Assembly: GCA_949152475.1 (NCBI GenBank)
Contig: OX424562.1
Span: forward strand, 41,464,157 to 41,528,156
Reading direction: 5' to 3'
Source: Terebella lapidaria
Lineage: Eukaryota; Annelida; Polychaeta; Terebellida; Terebellidae
Length of the DNA: 64,000 nt
Position 1 is the first letter of the stretch; every line of letters begins with the position of its first letter. This document shows, piece after piece, positions 9,406 through 20,727 of this stretch. A program made the translations under genes and the position numbers. Under the pieces are notes generated by a model. That model was not told where the DNA came from. It saw only the letters and a list, made by a program, of their open reading frames with translations, and did not search any database.

Positions 9406-10716
9406 TACTTGGTATGGATATGCCTAATATACTATACTTGGGTTTGATTGCTCGAAAAAATATTATGCTTGGTAGTGGTAATGTTTATTTCGAAGTGGGT
9501 GTGAGTGTTATTAAACAGGTTTGTTTGCATGTGCTTCATTAATTAGTCGTTATCTTGGGCTTTGGACAGTTGGACAGCTTTAAACTGGCCAATCACCATC
9601 AACACACAAAAGTATTTCTTCATGTAGCACCCTCATACCCCAAACCCCAGGACTGGCCACCAGAATTGGCTTCTTGTTTTATGGGATGCTTATTTGTGAA
9701 ATCGAGCTATAATTTGGCAGCTATCTTGGATTCTGGGCAGCCACAAACCATCCAATCACAAAACTGGTTATTTATTTGGAATCCTTATACCCCAAAACCC
9801 AGGATCAGACACCAACTTTGGCTTTCTATCTCAATTTGGCAGGAAATAATGAGTATTTGTGTAAAAACGGCGAGAATTTGGCGGCCATCTTGGATTTTTT
9901 CCATTTGTGGGGGTCTGAATAGGTATTATTAGTATTGTTATGAAAAATATATTTCCATATAACTAAATTGTACCATATTAGACCGAAAGCATCATGACAG
10001 GAGGATAATGTAGCTTCTTTCCTAAAGTACCAAATTTTCGGTGGTGGCCATTTTGAAAAAGGCCATAAAAAAGTTAGCCCAGGAGAAAATTTTGCACACA
10101 TTCTGGAAAAAGTTGTCTAAGACCATTATGAAGCCATATCAATAGACAGAAAAAGTCTGTACTACATTTCCACCCTGAGTGCTATATGCTCGATATTCTT
10201 CCTGACTATGTGTTATTATCAATAAAGTATTTAATAGCTTAGTAAATGGCCAAATGCTATTTATTTTACATTTTTGGCATGTGTTACTTTGTGAAAAAAG
10301 TTGGTATTATCATGATAAACGTCTGTGTTTTTTCTGCGTTTGTTTTTTTTCCTGGCTGGCTGGTACTGTTAGAAAAAAAGTTGACGGGAAACAAAGAATA
10401 CACAACATGGCCTCACATGTATTTGCAGAATACATATTGCAGGATGAACATCAACTGGCATATTCTGTATCCCCAACATGTATTTGCAAATGTTACTAAC
10501 CATGGTTAAGTATGAAATATAGTCAGAAATTGCTAGAACAACTGTAACATTATTAGTGAGACTATGTTTATTATCTCATTCAGTGAACTATAGTGTCTTA
10601 TATACTGTAATCAGTACAGCTATACCATTTACAGTATCTAACATCATATGACAGATCACTGTTTGACAGCACATTGGTTTGAAACCCCATTGAGCCCAAG
10701 TATCATACACTGCGCC
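9406..10716. other. AT-rich unique or old-repeat sequence
   Basis: No convincing gene. The part at 9550-10120 has repeat-like wording (GGCAGCTATCTTGGAT, GGCGGCCATCTTGG, ATACCCCAAA twice) and internal self-similarity of a decayed interspersed repeat. It does not match families A or B at the ends. The rest is AT-rich. Confidence 0.4.
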
Positions 10717-11182
10717 GGCCCAAGTACCGTACACTGCTCCCTAATAGTACTCGTCCACTGAAAACATACCATTTAATCCGTCTCGCACCTTTTTAATCCT
10801 TATTGAATATAGAGGAAGGCGCAGGATATGATACTTGGGCCACTGCGCCTTCTTCTATATTCAATAAGGATTAAAAAGGTGACAGACGGATTAAATGGCA
10901 TGCATTTAGTGGACGAGTAGTATTAAGGCGCAGTGTGTGATACTTGGGCCGTACATTGTTTTGTTGGCCCAAGTACCGTACACTGCTCCTTAATACTACT
11001 CGTCCACTGAAAACATACCATACGATAGGCCCATAAAATTCAAGGCATTACATATTTGGCCCAAGTACCGTACACTGCTCCTTAATACTACTCGTTCACT
11101 GAAAGCATACCATTTAATCCGTCTCACACCTTTTTAATCCTTATTGAAAATAGAGGACGGCGCAGGATATGATACTTGGGCC
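10717..11182. mobile_element. Cluster of a 125-bp MITE, two complete copies, one inverted, one partial
   Basis: Complete copies at 10717-10841 and 11058-11182 each begin GGCCCAAGTACCGTAC and end GATACTTGGGCC, giving imperfect inverted termini. An inverted copy missing one end occupies about 10842-10950, so it forms a long palindrome with the first. A left-half copy lies at 10966-11020. The copy at 11058 is flanked on both sides by ACATATTT (11050-11057 and 11183-11190), an 8-bp target-site duplication as made by hAT-type transposases. The interior has no coding capacity. Confidence 0.8.
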
Positions 11183-11190
11183 ACATATTT

Positions 11191-11814
11191 TATTAACTTT
11201 ATGAAAAGTTACTGAGAAGAACAGATGGGTGCATCGGAAAATAGGTAGACTGTATGTTTTCTGTATTATGTCCGAATCAATTCAATATTCTTCACAGGAG
11301 TGGCACCAGGATTTCCCCGACGTGGGGTCTGAGCTCCCTGACAGGGGGTGGGAAAAAATCGTACACAAATCGTAACCGAGCAGAGCGAGGGAGCCAGCGT
11401 GCGGCGTGGGCTCAAGGGCCCCAGAAGGCAAAGCCTTTTCGGTGTTCCGAGCTTGATTCTGAATTTCTCCTCGCTATTAACTAGTCTGGTTTCCATTCCC
11501 CGGATTTCATACCTTTTTAAGAATTTTCTTGTGATTTTATTTTCGATCATTCAGTGATTGAGCCCATATCGATCTTGTCTAATTTTCCACACAAAATGTG
11601 TGAGAATTGCTACTTCTTGATTTCATGTAAACGCTATATACAGAAAACATATTTGGTCAATTCGAACGGGAGAATCATGTCAATATTTTACATATTTTGA
11701 CAACAGAATTAAACATTTTGGTGTAATCATTATTTATATGTTCCCAGACGGGTGTGGGGGGGGGGTATGATTCACCCCCTTGTACCCCTTTGCTGCCACC
11801 CCTGCTTCACCGGT
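11191..11814. other. No supported gene; repeat-like GC-rich patch
   Basis: A GC-rich patch at about 11290-11450 (GACGTGGGGTCTGAGCTCCC and the GAGCAGAGCGAGGGAGCC wording) looks like a piece of an interspersed repeat and contrasts with AT-rich flanks. Short frames on both strands there show no domain. Confidence 0.3.
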
Positions 11815-13212
11815 ACAGCAAAACAAAAGTCGTGGTGTTCTCCAGAGGAAAAATAAGGAAACTACCAGTATTCATGTTTGGAGATGCTCAATTAGAAATT
11901 GTTCATGACTATCTATTTATGACTATACCTATCTAGGGGTGAATTTTAATTACAATAACACTTTCAAAAAAGCAATAACAGATATTGGTCTCCAGGCCAA
12001 AAGAGCTTTGTATTGTATGATTGGCAAGAATAAGAAATTGTGTCTCCCGTGTGATTTACAAATTAAGCTTTTTCACCACTTGATAACTCCAATCCTAATG
12101 TACGGGTGCGAGGTGTGGGGCTTTGATAATACAAGCCAGGTTGATATATTTCATAGGAAATTCCTGAAAAGTCTATTACATCTCAGAAGTGCAACACCAT
12201 CATGTATGGTTTATGGTGAAACAGGTGAAAAAATGTATTTCACACTATATAGAGAACAGGATGGTAAATTTCTGGTTCCGAATTGTATCTGGAAAGCAGC
12301 ACAAACTGTGATGTATATTGTACAAGTTATCCAAATATTTGCAAGTTCATTGTGGCATAGAACCTAAATGGTTATCCTGTGTCAAACGAATATTAGATAA
12401 CCGAGGCTTCTCCAATCTGTGGGATGTTGACTACACTGTACATACGTTGTCAAAGAACTGGGTTAAAAATAGTATTAAACTTCGAGGGAATGATATTTTT
12501 TATACAGAATTGGTCTGCGGATGTATGGAATCATGATATGTGTCTCAATTATAGAATTTTTAAGGAAACCCATCGCATGGAAAGGTATTTTGAAATTCTT
12601 GATTACTCTGATGTTGTTACGTTCTGTAGATTCAGGTGTCGAAACTCAAAGCTACCTGTATGTACTAAATCTAACGATGCATTCCAGAACAAGTGCAAAC
12701 TTTGTAATTCAGAAAATGTCCCTGATGAGTTCCATTATCTATTTCAATGTAAAGAGCTAGACAAAGTTAGAAAACAGTACTTACTGAAATACTACAGGCA
12801 GAACCCGAATACCCATAAAATACAGCAACTATTTTGTTCCACGAATAGAAGCGTTCTGAAAAACCTTGTTAAATTTATGAAGGAAATAGATAATATTTTG
12901 TTATAATTTGTCTTATCATATGGCTAAATCTGCGGTTCACCATTTTATAGGGGTAAATATAGAATTTGTTGGTATATTTCGGAAACGCCTTGTGTGCCTT
13001 GGCTTTACCACCACAGCCTTCTCCTATTTACTCTGTTAAATGCACTTGTCACCAGGTATGTTTTGTTTTATCAAGTACTCCCATTCTAGAAATATGCTTG
13101 AGGTGCTGTTGCCTATTCCGTCGTTGTTGTAGTTGTTCATATTACATGTATAAATATCTGTATTTTTCTCCAATGCCCCATGAAGGGGTGGCTTGAGAAA
13201 TAAAGATTTATG
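11815..13212 (+). mobile_element. LINE (CR1/L2-like) 3' fragment: end of reverse transcriptase plus 3' UTR
   Basis: The reading starts with a patch KVVVFSRGKIRK and, after a frame change near 11935, continues GVNFNYNNTFKKAITD, LITPILMYGCEVWGF and FHRKFLKSLLHLRSATPSC. This is the C-terminal thumb region of non-LTR reverse transcriptases widespread in invertebrates. A second piece (12424-12906) has the terminal zinc-like patch CKLCNSENVPDEFHYLFQC and then KYYRQNPNTHKIQQLF. There are at least two frame changes (near 11935 and 12320-12430), and the N-terminal nuclease and palm are missing, so this is a 5'-truncated dead copy. The 3' UTR ends with GCCCCATGAAGGGGTGG and AATAAAGATTTATGT at about 13170-13212. 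Confidence 0.85.
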
Positions 13213-13683
13213 TACTGTAGTCCATCGATTTTCACCCCCATGCGGTGTAAATCAATGATGTAGTCCAATCGGAAATCTACTGATTTTCACAGTTCTTTAT
13301 ACACTTGCCAGTTGAGTCAGCTTTTGTTTCACATACAGGTTAACCGTGATGCTTTCCTCAGCAGATTCGTTGCGCAGAGTCCCTGAGTTTCTTAGACGTA
13401 TGACTTTTCATCTGAAAATAATTCTAAAAATCCTTTGGAAATGGATTTTTTTTATGTTTTTAGAGCCGTATTGGCTGATCTGTAGTTTAATGCCAAAAAA
13501 AAATCGCAAAATTCTGGGGGGCCCAAACATACTCGAGCCCCCCCCCCCCCCCCCTGTCAGAAAAGTGTGGGGACCCGGGCCCCCAGAGCTCCGACGCCAG
13601 TGTGACTAACTCTCTTTGTTATGTGAATATTATGTGTATTATTATGTTATAAGAAAATATATAGAAGATGCTCTCGGGCTTTT
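13213..13683. other. Intergenic sequence with a 17-bp C run
   Basis: No gene seen. A homopolymer of about 17 C lies at 13538-13554, followed by GGGACCCGGGCCCC, inside what looks like a decayed repeat. Confidence 0.4.
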
Positions 13684-13710
13684 GACATCCCGGGGTGTCC
13701 CCGGGATGTC
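13684..13710. repeat. Perfect 12-bp hairpin
   Basis: GACATCCCGGGG, a TGT loop, then CCCCGGGATGTC: arms are identical over 12 bp. It stands at the edge of antisense fragments of the satellite families and resembles the terminal hairpins of family B elements, so it may be the end of a related element. Confidence 0.75.
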
Positions 13711-13759
13711 AATCAGTGAACTGATGTTATATATTATTCTTAATATCTCACTATATATT

Positions 13760-14270
13760 GAGAATAGAGATTAGGAATCATTGTCGACGTACAGGAAATG
13801 ATATATGCTAAATATTCTCATGACATTGAACTTGACTGCATTTTCAAGGACAGAGCAAAAAATGGCTAATATCTCGCCTGATATCGACTTTACAACTTTA
13901 TGTCATAGGAAATGATATATGCCGAATATTCTTATGACCTTGAACTTGACCAGTGACCTTATTTTCAAGGTCACGGTACAAATGGCTAATATATAAATAT
14001 AAAACACATATTGTCCTGTATCCTTTCTTAGCCTTTGGGCTATTTTTTTTCCAAAATCATACATAAGAGTTCCCTTATGTTCCTTTGTGACATGTATAAA
14101 TTTTATTGCCATTATTTCGCCAATCTGCACGTTGGAGTCATTTTGATTTTTGGATGCGTCAGCGGAATTTTTTTTCGTCCGAAATCAAGTCACTATCTGT
14201 TTCGAGCCATTTCTTGGACCTAGAAAACTTCATCCACTTTATCGTTCATAATGGGAGCTGTATTGAGTAA
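13760..14270 (-). repeat. Antisense fragments of the 134-bp and 454-bp repeat units
   Basis: On the minus strand, 13780-14010 contains two decayed copies of the 134-bp unit (TCATGACCTTGAACTTGACC is its reverse-complement wording). At about 14030-14050 the plus strand reads TTAGCCTTTGGGCTATTTTT, the reverse of the family A left end. From 14060 to 14270 it reads as a reversed 454-type unit (CATAATGGGAGCTG). The fragment is therefore inverted relative to the main block. Confidence 0.65.
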
Positions 14271-14896
14271 ACTCCCAGAACACTTCAGAATAAAGCCTAA
14301 ATATTGTATTAGTCTCATATGCAGTGGTCATAATACCATGATTTCACTCACCTCGCATGTGGAACATATTTGTTGTACGAAAGAATATATGTCATTAGAC
14401 AAGCTTTAGTGAGGGGGTCACTCAGATGTGCTAAAATGTGAAATTCCTTTGATTGTTTCAAGACTTTCAAACAATCAGCAATGTGATATTTTGCATTTGA
14501 ACACACACACAAACTTGGATGGAATATTCTATAAACTATGGAATTATGGTAGTTTTGCCCCCAAATACCTCCAAATTTTTTTGGCCATTTCCACTAAGAT
14601 AAATTTTCAACGAAAATGACGATACAGTTTGTTTCTAAAATTTTATATATTTATCACGATAAATAAGCCGACAGTGACTCTGGCTCGGACTCAGGCTCCA
14701 TTATGGTATGATGATTCTGCATGACCTATGAACATGATGAACATTTTAATGAATAGCATTTGAGAATTCATGAATGATGTTTTAATTTAAATTAATTACC
14801 TCATGATTGAGTTCCAAAATGTTACTCAAACGAATAAACAGATACACACTCATGGTGTTAAAATTCTTGCCAGTATAATTATATTGCCATTAAACA
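14271..14896. other. AT-rich spacer, nothing recognised
   Basis: There is no open frame above 65 codons and no repeat end. It is simple AT-rich sequence, with a short CA run near 14500. Confidence 0.4.
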
Positions 14897-17436
14897 ACTA
14901 GACGTCAAGGCCTAAAGGCCTTGGAGGCGTTTCAGGGTGAAGCATGAAAAACACAAAATGCTGACTCAGCAAAAACATGATAAGCTCCCAATGAGACGTT
15001 TTTGCAATTACATATATGTGAAGGACAAACTTGATACTCCTAAGACTATCTGTGTAATGTCTGTTTTGCTCTAGGTCGCACCGTTTCTGAGGAATCGATG
15101 AAAATGAAAAATGCCGACTCGGCGAAAAACTTTCAGGTCAAGGTCAAAGTTAATTCCCAATACCCCTCAGAAATGTTTGTCTAGGGCCACGAGTCCGAAA
15201 ATAACTTCCGTTTCGCTCTACGATGCAGTTTCCGAGATATCGATGAAAATGAAAAATGCCGGCTCAGTGAAAAATTAGGCCAAGGGCCGAAGATAGGTTA
15301 CCGGACAATGTTTAATATTTTAGATGTTAGCCAGGTCACTGGTTGAATTCAAGGTCAAGAGAATATTCAGCATATATAACATTAAGCATATATCATGTCC
15401 ACAGTTGATTGCTAAGCTGTAAATTCAATAATCAGAGAGATATTAGCAATTTTGTGCTGTGGCCTTGAAAATGAAGGGGCAAAGGTCAAATTCAAGATCA
15501 TCAAAATATTCAATGTATATCATTTTCTATATCATGTCCACAATTGATTCCCAAGCCATAAAGTCAATAGAGGAGCTAGATATGAGCCAGTTTGTCCTTG
15601 GACCTTGAAAATAAGGTCAGAGGTCAAATTCAAGGTCACGAGAATATTCAGCATATATCATTTCCTATATGTCCACAATTGATTCCTAAGCTGTAAAATC
15701 GATAATAAGTGAGATATTAGCCATTTTGTCATGTGACCTTGAGAATGAGGTCAAAGGTCAAATTCAAGGTCATGACAATAATCTGCATATATCATTTCCT
15801 ATATGTTCATAATTGATTGCTAAGCTGTAAAGTCGATAACAAGCGAGATATTAGCCATTTTGTCCTGTGACCATGAAAATGAGTTCGAAGGTCAAATTCA
15901 AGGTCATCAGAATATTCAGCATATATCATTTCCTATATGTCCACAATTGATTCCTAAGCTGTAGAGTCGATAATAAGCGAGATATAAGACATTTTGTGCT
16001 CTGACCTTGAAACTGAGGTCAGAGGTCAAATTCAAGGTCACGAGAATATTCAGCATATATTATTTTCTATAAGTCCACAATTGATTCCTAAGCTGTAGAG
16101 TCGATAATAAGCGAGATATAAGCCATTTTGTGCTCTGACCTTGAAACTGAGGTCAGAGGTCAAATTCAAGGTCACGAGAATATTCAGCATAAATCATTTC
16201 CTATATGTCCACAATTGATTCCTAGTCTCTAATCTCAATATCAAGTGAGATTTTAGGCATAATGTGTCCCATTATAAAGCATAGGAAAATTTACCATGGG
16301 AAAGTCCCATTTGGGCCGAGTTTGGGCCAAAATGGCCCACTTCGAGCGATTCAAGCGCAACGAAATTTATAGACATCATAGAAGTACATATGAGGAGTCT
16401 TATGTATCAAAAAGAAAAAAAGTTACTGAACAGATTTTGAGAAAAAGTCCAAAATCAGGCATTTTTCGTCGAAAACGGCCGCCATTTTGAAGAAAAAGCG
16501 AAAATCAAAAAACTAAAAAATACCTCCTTCTTGAATTATTTTTAAGTATTTTTCTGCAAAATTTCAGAAAAATTCGCCCATAAACAAAAAAGATAAAAAT
16601 GTGGACGACGACGACGACGACGGACGACGGACGCCACGCCATGCCAATAGGTTATCGGACCATAGGTCCGGTAACCTAAAAATTTAAGGTCAAGGTTCAT
16701 CCCTAGTACCCTTTAGATATGTTTGTCTAGGGCCACGAGTCCGAAAATAATGTCCATTTCGACCTATGACGCACCGTTTCCGAGATATCGATGAAAACAA
16801 AAAATGCCGATAGGTCATAGGTCATAGGTCAACCGTATTACCCTTAAGACATGTTTGTCTAGGGCCACGAGTCCGAAAATAACGTCTGTTTCGCTCTATG
16901 ATGCACCGTTTCTGAGATGTCGGCGAAAACGAAAAATGCCGACTCAGCGAAAAAATTTAAGGTCAAGGTCAAAGGTCATCCATAACACCCCTTAGACATC
17001 TTTGTCTAGGATGACGAGTCCGAAAATAACGTCCGTATCGCTCTACGACGCACCGTTTCCGAGATATGCATGAGAGCCTCAAGGATGACTCAGCTAAAAT
17101 TATTTCGAGCCCTAGGTCAAAGGTCGTTTGACGGATCGGCCTCAAAATCAATAGGCTTCTTCCCTGGTGATATATGAACATCCATGCAAAGTGTCACAGT
17201 CAATGCCATGATACTTTTCGAGTTATCGTGCGGAAACCAAAAATATTGATTTCATCCTCACGGACCTCACGGACCCCGGAGCTGGCTCAAAAACAATAGG
17301 CGTCTTCTACACAACATTTCTGACCAGCGGTGAAAATTTGGCGAAGGTACATCGAGGCAAACTGAAGTTATCATGCGGAAACCGAAAAGTGAAAAAAAAA
17401 ACCATAAAGACATTTCTGCTGAAATGCCTCAACAAG
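14897..17436 (+). mobile_element. Family B hairpin-ended element, interrupted by a family A copy
   Basis: The left end reads ACTAGACGTCAAGGCC followed by TAAAGGCCTTGGAGGC, a small stem. The core has decayed copies of the unit seen at 31-32 kb (GTTTGTCTAGGGCCACGAG, CGCACCGTTTCCGAGATAT, AAAATGCCGACTCAGCGAAA). The right part has the conserved tail (TTATCATGCGGAAACC, poly-A, ACCATAAAG) and ends in the stem ACATTTCTGCTGAAATGCCT near 17430. Without the inserted family A copy (15275-16677) it is about 1.1 kb. No coding capacity. Confidence 0.7.
15275..16677 (+). mobile_element. Family A copy 1 (134-bp core), inserted into a family B element
   Basis: It begins TTAGGCCAAGGGCCGAAG with AGGTTACCGGACAA. 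It contains about seven 134-bp units, then the conserved right flank (GCATAATGTGTCCCATTATA, CATGGGAAAGTCCCATTTGG, a GGCCGCCATTTTG patch, and GAC repeats at 16604-16625). It ends with TAGGTTATCGGACC, ATA, GGTCCGGTAACCT. The flanks, GTGAAAAA on the left and AAAAATTTAAGG on the right, rejoin into the uninterrupted sequence seen in a sister unit at about 16950-16966. That fixes both ends of the element to within a few A bases. Confidence 0.8.
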
Positions 17437-19014
17437 AACTAGACTGCACTTGACAAAGCAATACAAATGATAATATAACAGTGGCGATCTTAAATTATTG
17501 CCTTCAATTTCAGTCAAACTATGCACAAATTTTGTTTTCATTTGTTAAAGTAAAATGTGACATCAGGTATGGATTCCCTGTCATTAAAAACCTAAACTTA
17601 GCAACCACAACTGTACCCGTAGCTAGATTAGGGCAGCGATATGCTATTTTCAAAATTTGTGGCAGCCATCTTAAGACTTTTGCCTCATCCAATTGTATTT
17701 GCCTTTGTCAAAGTGAAATATAACATCATGAATGGATTCCTTGGCATTGAAAAGCTATGTTTAGCCACCAAAATTGTAACTGTAACAACTTTAGGGCCCG
17801 AGATATGATATTTTAAACATAGCACCAAGGATGCTGTAGCTTACCGGCAATCATGAGAAACGCAGAGTATTGATTTTCCAACATATAAATTGTTACACTG
17901 ATATTGAACTCTAATTGTCAAAACATGTTCGTGAATGTTGCTGGAAACACACTTTCTGCATGGACTTTAATACGACATCAAATTACACATCACAAAGGTA
18001 CATAAAGAGAATCTTATACATTATTTTGAGAAAAACTGTCTGAATAGGTTTATAGAATATGGCCACCAAAGACAAAATTCATCGTTTTTGACCTTTCAAG
18101 ATAATTGAAGGTCAAATTCAAGGTCATCACTCAAACCGCAATATTTTTGAAGTCTTCTATGAGTTTACTCCGCACAGCTCCCATTATGAAGGAAAAATTG
18201 GGTGAAATTTTCTAAGTCCAAAAAATTTTTCAATGGCCACAAAAAAAAATCTGGTTTTTCTTGCTGGAAATGGCTCAAAACGAATAGTGACTGATTTCGG
18301 ACAAAACAATTTGTTTTTTTGCCGACCTGTCGAAAAATCAAAATGGCCGCCACACGCAGACCGGCGATTCAAGGGCAACGAAACCCATATACATCATAGA
18401 GGTACATGAGGGGAATGTTTCAAAACAAAAATCTCAAAACTGATCAGACAGTTTTTGAGAAAATGGCCATCAAAAATCCAAAATTGGCCATTTTCTGACA
18501 AAAAAGGTCGTTTTGACCTTCCACATGTTCCAAGGTCATTAAAGGTCAAATTCAAGGTCATCACTCAAACCGCAATATATGATTTCCCATTTGAATGTGC
18601 CAATACTTAGGCTCTATCTTCAAGTGTTCTATGAGTTTACTCTGCACAGCTCCCATTATGAAGGGAAATTGGGGGAAATTTTCAAGTCCAAAAAATTTTT
18701 CAATGGCCAAAAAAAAATTTTTTTTTTTGCTGGAAATGGCTCAGAACGAATAGTGACTTGATTTGGGACAAAAAAAATTTTTTTCGCCTACCCGTCAAAA
18801 AAACCAAATTGGCCGCCACACGCAAACCGGCGATTCAAGGGCAATGAAACTTATACACATCATAAAGGTACATGAGAGGAATGTTTTGAAACAAAAATCT
18901 CAAAACTGATCAGACAGTTTTTGAGAAAATGGCCTCCCAAGTCCAAAATTGGCAATTTTTTGTCAAAAATGGCCGCCAAATAGGCAAAAAGGATTCAATC
19001 AAAAAATTTAAAAA
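17437..19014 (+). repeat. Decayed repeat sequence and two 454-type units
   Basis: The stretch 17437-18080 starts AACTAGACTGCACTTGAC, reminiscent of a family B start, and then is AT-rich without a gene. From about 18090 to 19000 there are two divergent 454-type units (TTCAAGGTCATCACTCAAAC; CTCCCATTATGAAG; GGCCGCCACACGCA; AAACTGATCAGACAGTTTTT). No right terminus is seen before copy 2 of family A begins. Confidence 0.6.
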
Positions 19015-20270
19015 TTAGGCCAAGGGCCAAAGATAGGTTACCGGACAATGTTTAATATTTTAGATGTTAGCCAGGTCACTGGTTGAATTCAAGGTCAAGA
19101 GAATATTCAGCATATATAACATTAAGCATATATCATGTCCACAGTTGATTGCTAAGTTGTAAATTCAATAATCAGAGAGATATTAGCAATTTTGTGCTGT
19201 GGCCTTGAAAATGAAGGCAAATGTCAAATTCAAGGTAATCAAAATATTCAGTGTATATCATTTTTTATATGTCCACAATTGATTCCCAAGACATACAGTC
19301 AATAGAGGAGCAAGATATGAGCCATTTTGTCCTGTGACCTTGAAAATGAGGTCAGAGGTCAAATTCAAGGTCACGAGAATCTTCAGCATATATCATTTCC
19401 TATATGTCCACAATTGATTCCTAAGCTGTAAAATCCATAATAAGTGAGATATTAGCCATTTTGTCCCGTGACCTTGAAAATGAGGTCAAAGGTCAAATTC
19501 AATGTCATGACAATAATCTGCATATCATTTCCCATATGTTCATAACTGTTTCCTGAGCTGTAAAGTCGATACAAGCAAGATATTAGCCATTCTGTCCTAT
19601 GACCTTGAAAAAGGGGTCGAAGGTCAAATTCAAGGTCATCAGAATATTCAGCATATATCATTTCCTATATCTCCACAATCGATTCCTAAGCTGTAGAGTC
19701 GATAATAAGCGAGATATAAGCCATTTTGTGCTCTGACCTTGAAACTTGAGGTCAGAGGTCAAATTCAAGGTCACGAGAATATTCAGCATATATCATTTCC
19801 TATATGTCCACAATTGATTCCTAGTCTCTGATATCAATATTAAGTGAGATATTAGGCATAATGTGTCCCATTATAAAGCATAGGAGAATTTAACATGGGA
19901 AAGTCCCATTTGGGCCGAGCCAAAATGGCCCACTTCGAGCGATTCAAGCGCAACGAAATTCATAGACATCATAGGAGTACATATGAGGAGTGTTATGTAT
20001 CAAAAAGAAAAAAAGTTACTGAACAGATTTTGAGAAAATGGCCGCCAAAGTCCAAAATCAGGCATTTTTCATCGAAAACGGCCGCCATTTTGAAAAAAAT
20101 GCGAAAATAAAAAAACTAAAAAATACCACCTTCTTGAATTATTTTTAAGTATTTTTGTGCAAAATTTCAGAAAAATTCGCCCGTAAACAAAAAAGATAAA
20201 AATGTGGACGACGACGACGACAGACGCAACGCCATGCCAATAGGTTATCGGACCATAGGTCCAGTAACCT
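19015..20270 (+). mobile_element. Family A copy 2 (134-bp core)
   Basis: Left end TTAGGCCAAGGGCCAAAG with AGGTTACCGGACAA; about six 134-bp units; right flank as in copy 1; (GAC)n tract at 20208-20224; terminal stem TTATCGGACCATAGGTCC with the variant end AGTAACCT. Collinear with copy 1 over its whole length. Confidence 0.8.
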
Positions 20271-20708
20271 AAAAACGTCTTTAGATACTGGCCTAAGGTA
20301 TTTTCTGACTAATTTATGGGGAAATTCATCATGTCAAAAAAAAGTTACAGACCCGGACGGACGACAGACGGACGACGGACGAAATACCACGACAATAGCT
20401 TATCGGCCCAAAGGGCGGTAAGCTAAAAATGTTAACGCCGGACGGACGGACGGACGGGTGAACGGACGGGCGTTACGGGCGGACCCAATGTTAAATTTCC
20501 TATCTTAACTTCCCCCATAAGTCCTGAAAAAATCCCCATAAGACCGCACTTTTGGCTTAAACTGTGGTTGTGGGGCGTTTTCAGCTTTATTCCCCCTAAG
20601 AAATCCCCATAACTCCGTTCCGTTTGCCCGGACAGACGGACGGACGGACGTACGGACGACGGACGCAACGCCATGCCAATAGGTTATCGGACCAAAAGTC
20701 CGGTAACC
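20271..20708 (+). repeat. Two or three extra right-end fragments with GGAC minisatellite
   Basis: Two more right ends follow directly. One is a degenerate version at 20390-20426 (CTTATCGGCCCAAAGGGCGG). The other is a good version ending at 20708 (TTATCGGACCAAAAGTCCGG). Each is preceded by GGACGGAC-type tracts (20437-20470 and 20630-20665). They are detached 3' ends of family A, left by truncation or by repeated capture of the end. Confidence 0.65.
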
Positions 20709-20727
20709 TACTAAAGACTGGTTTTAA

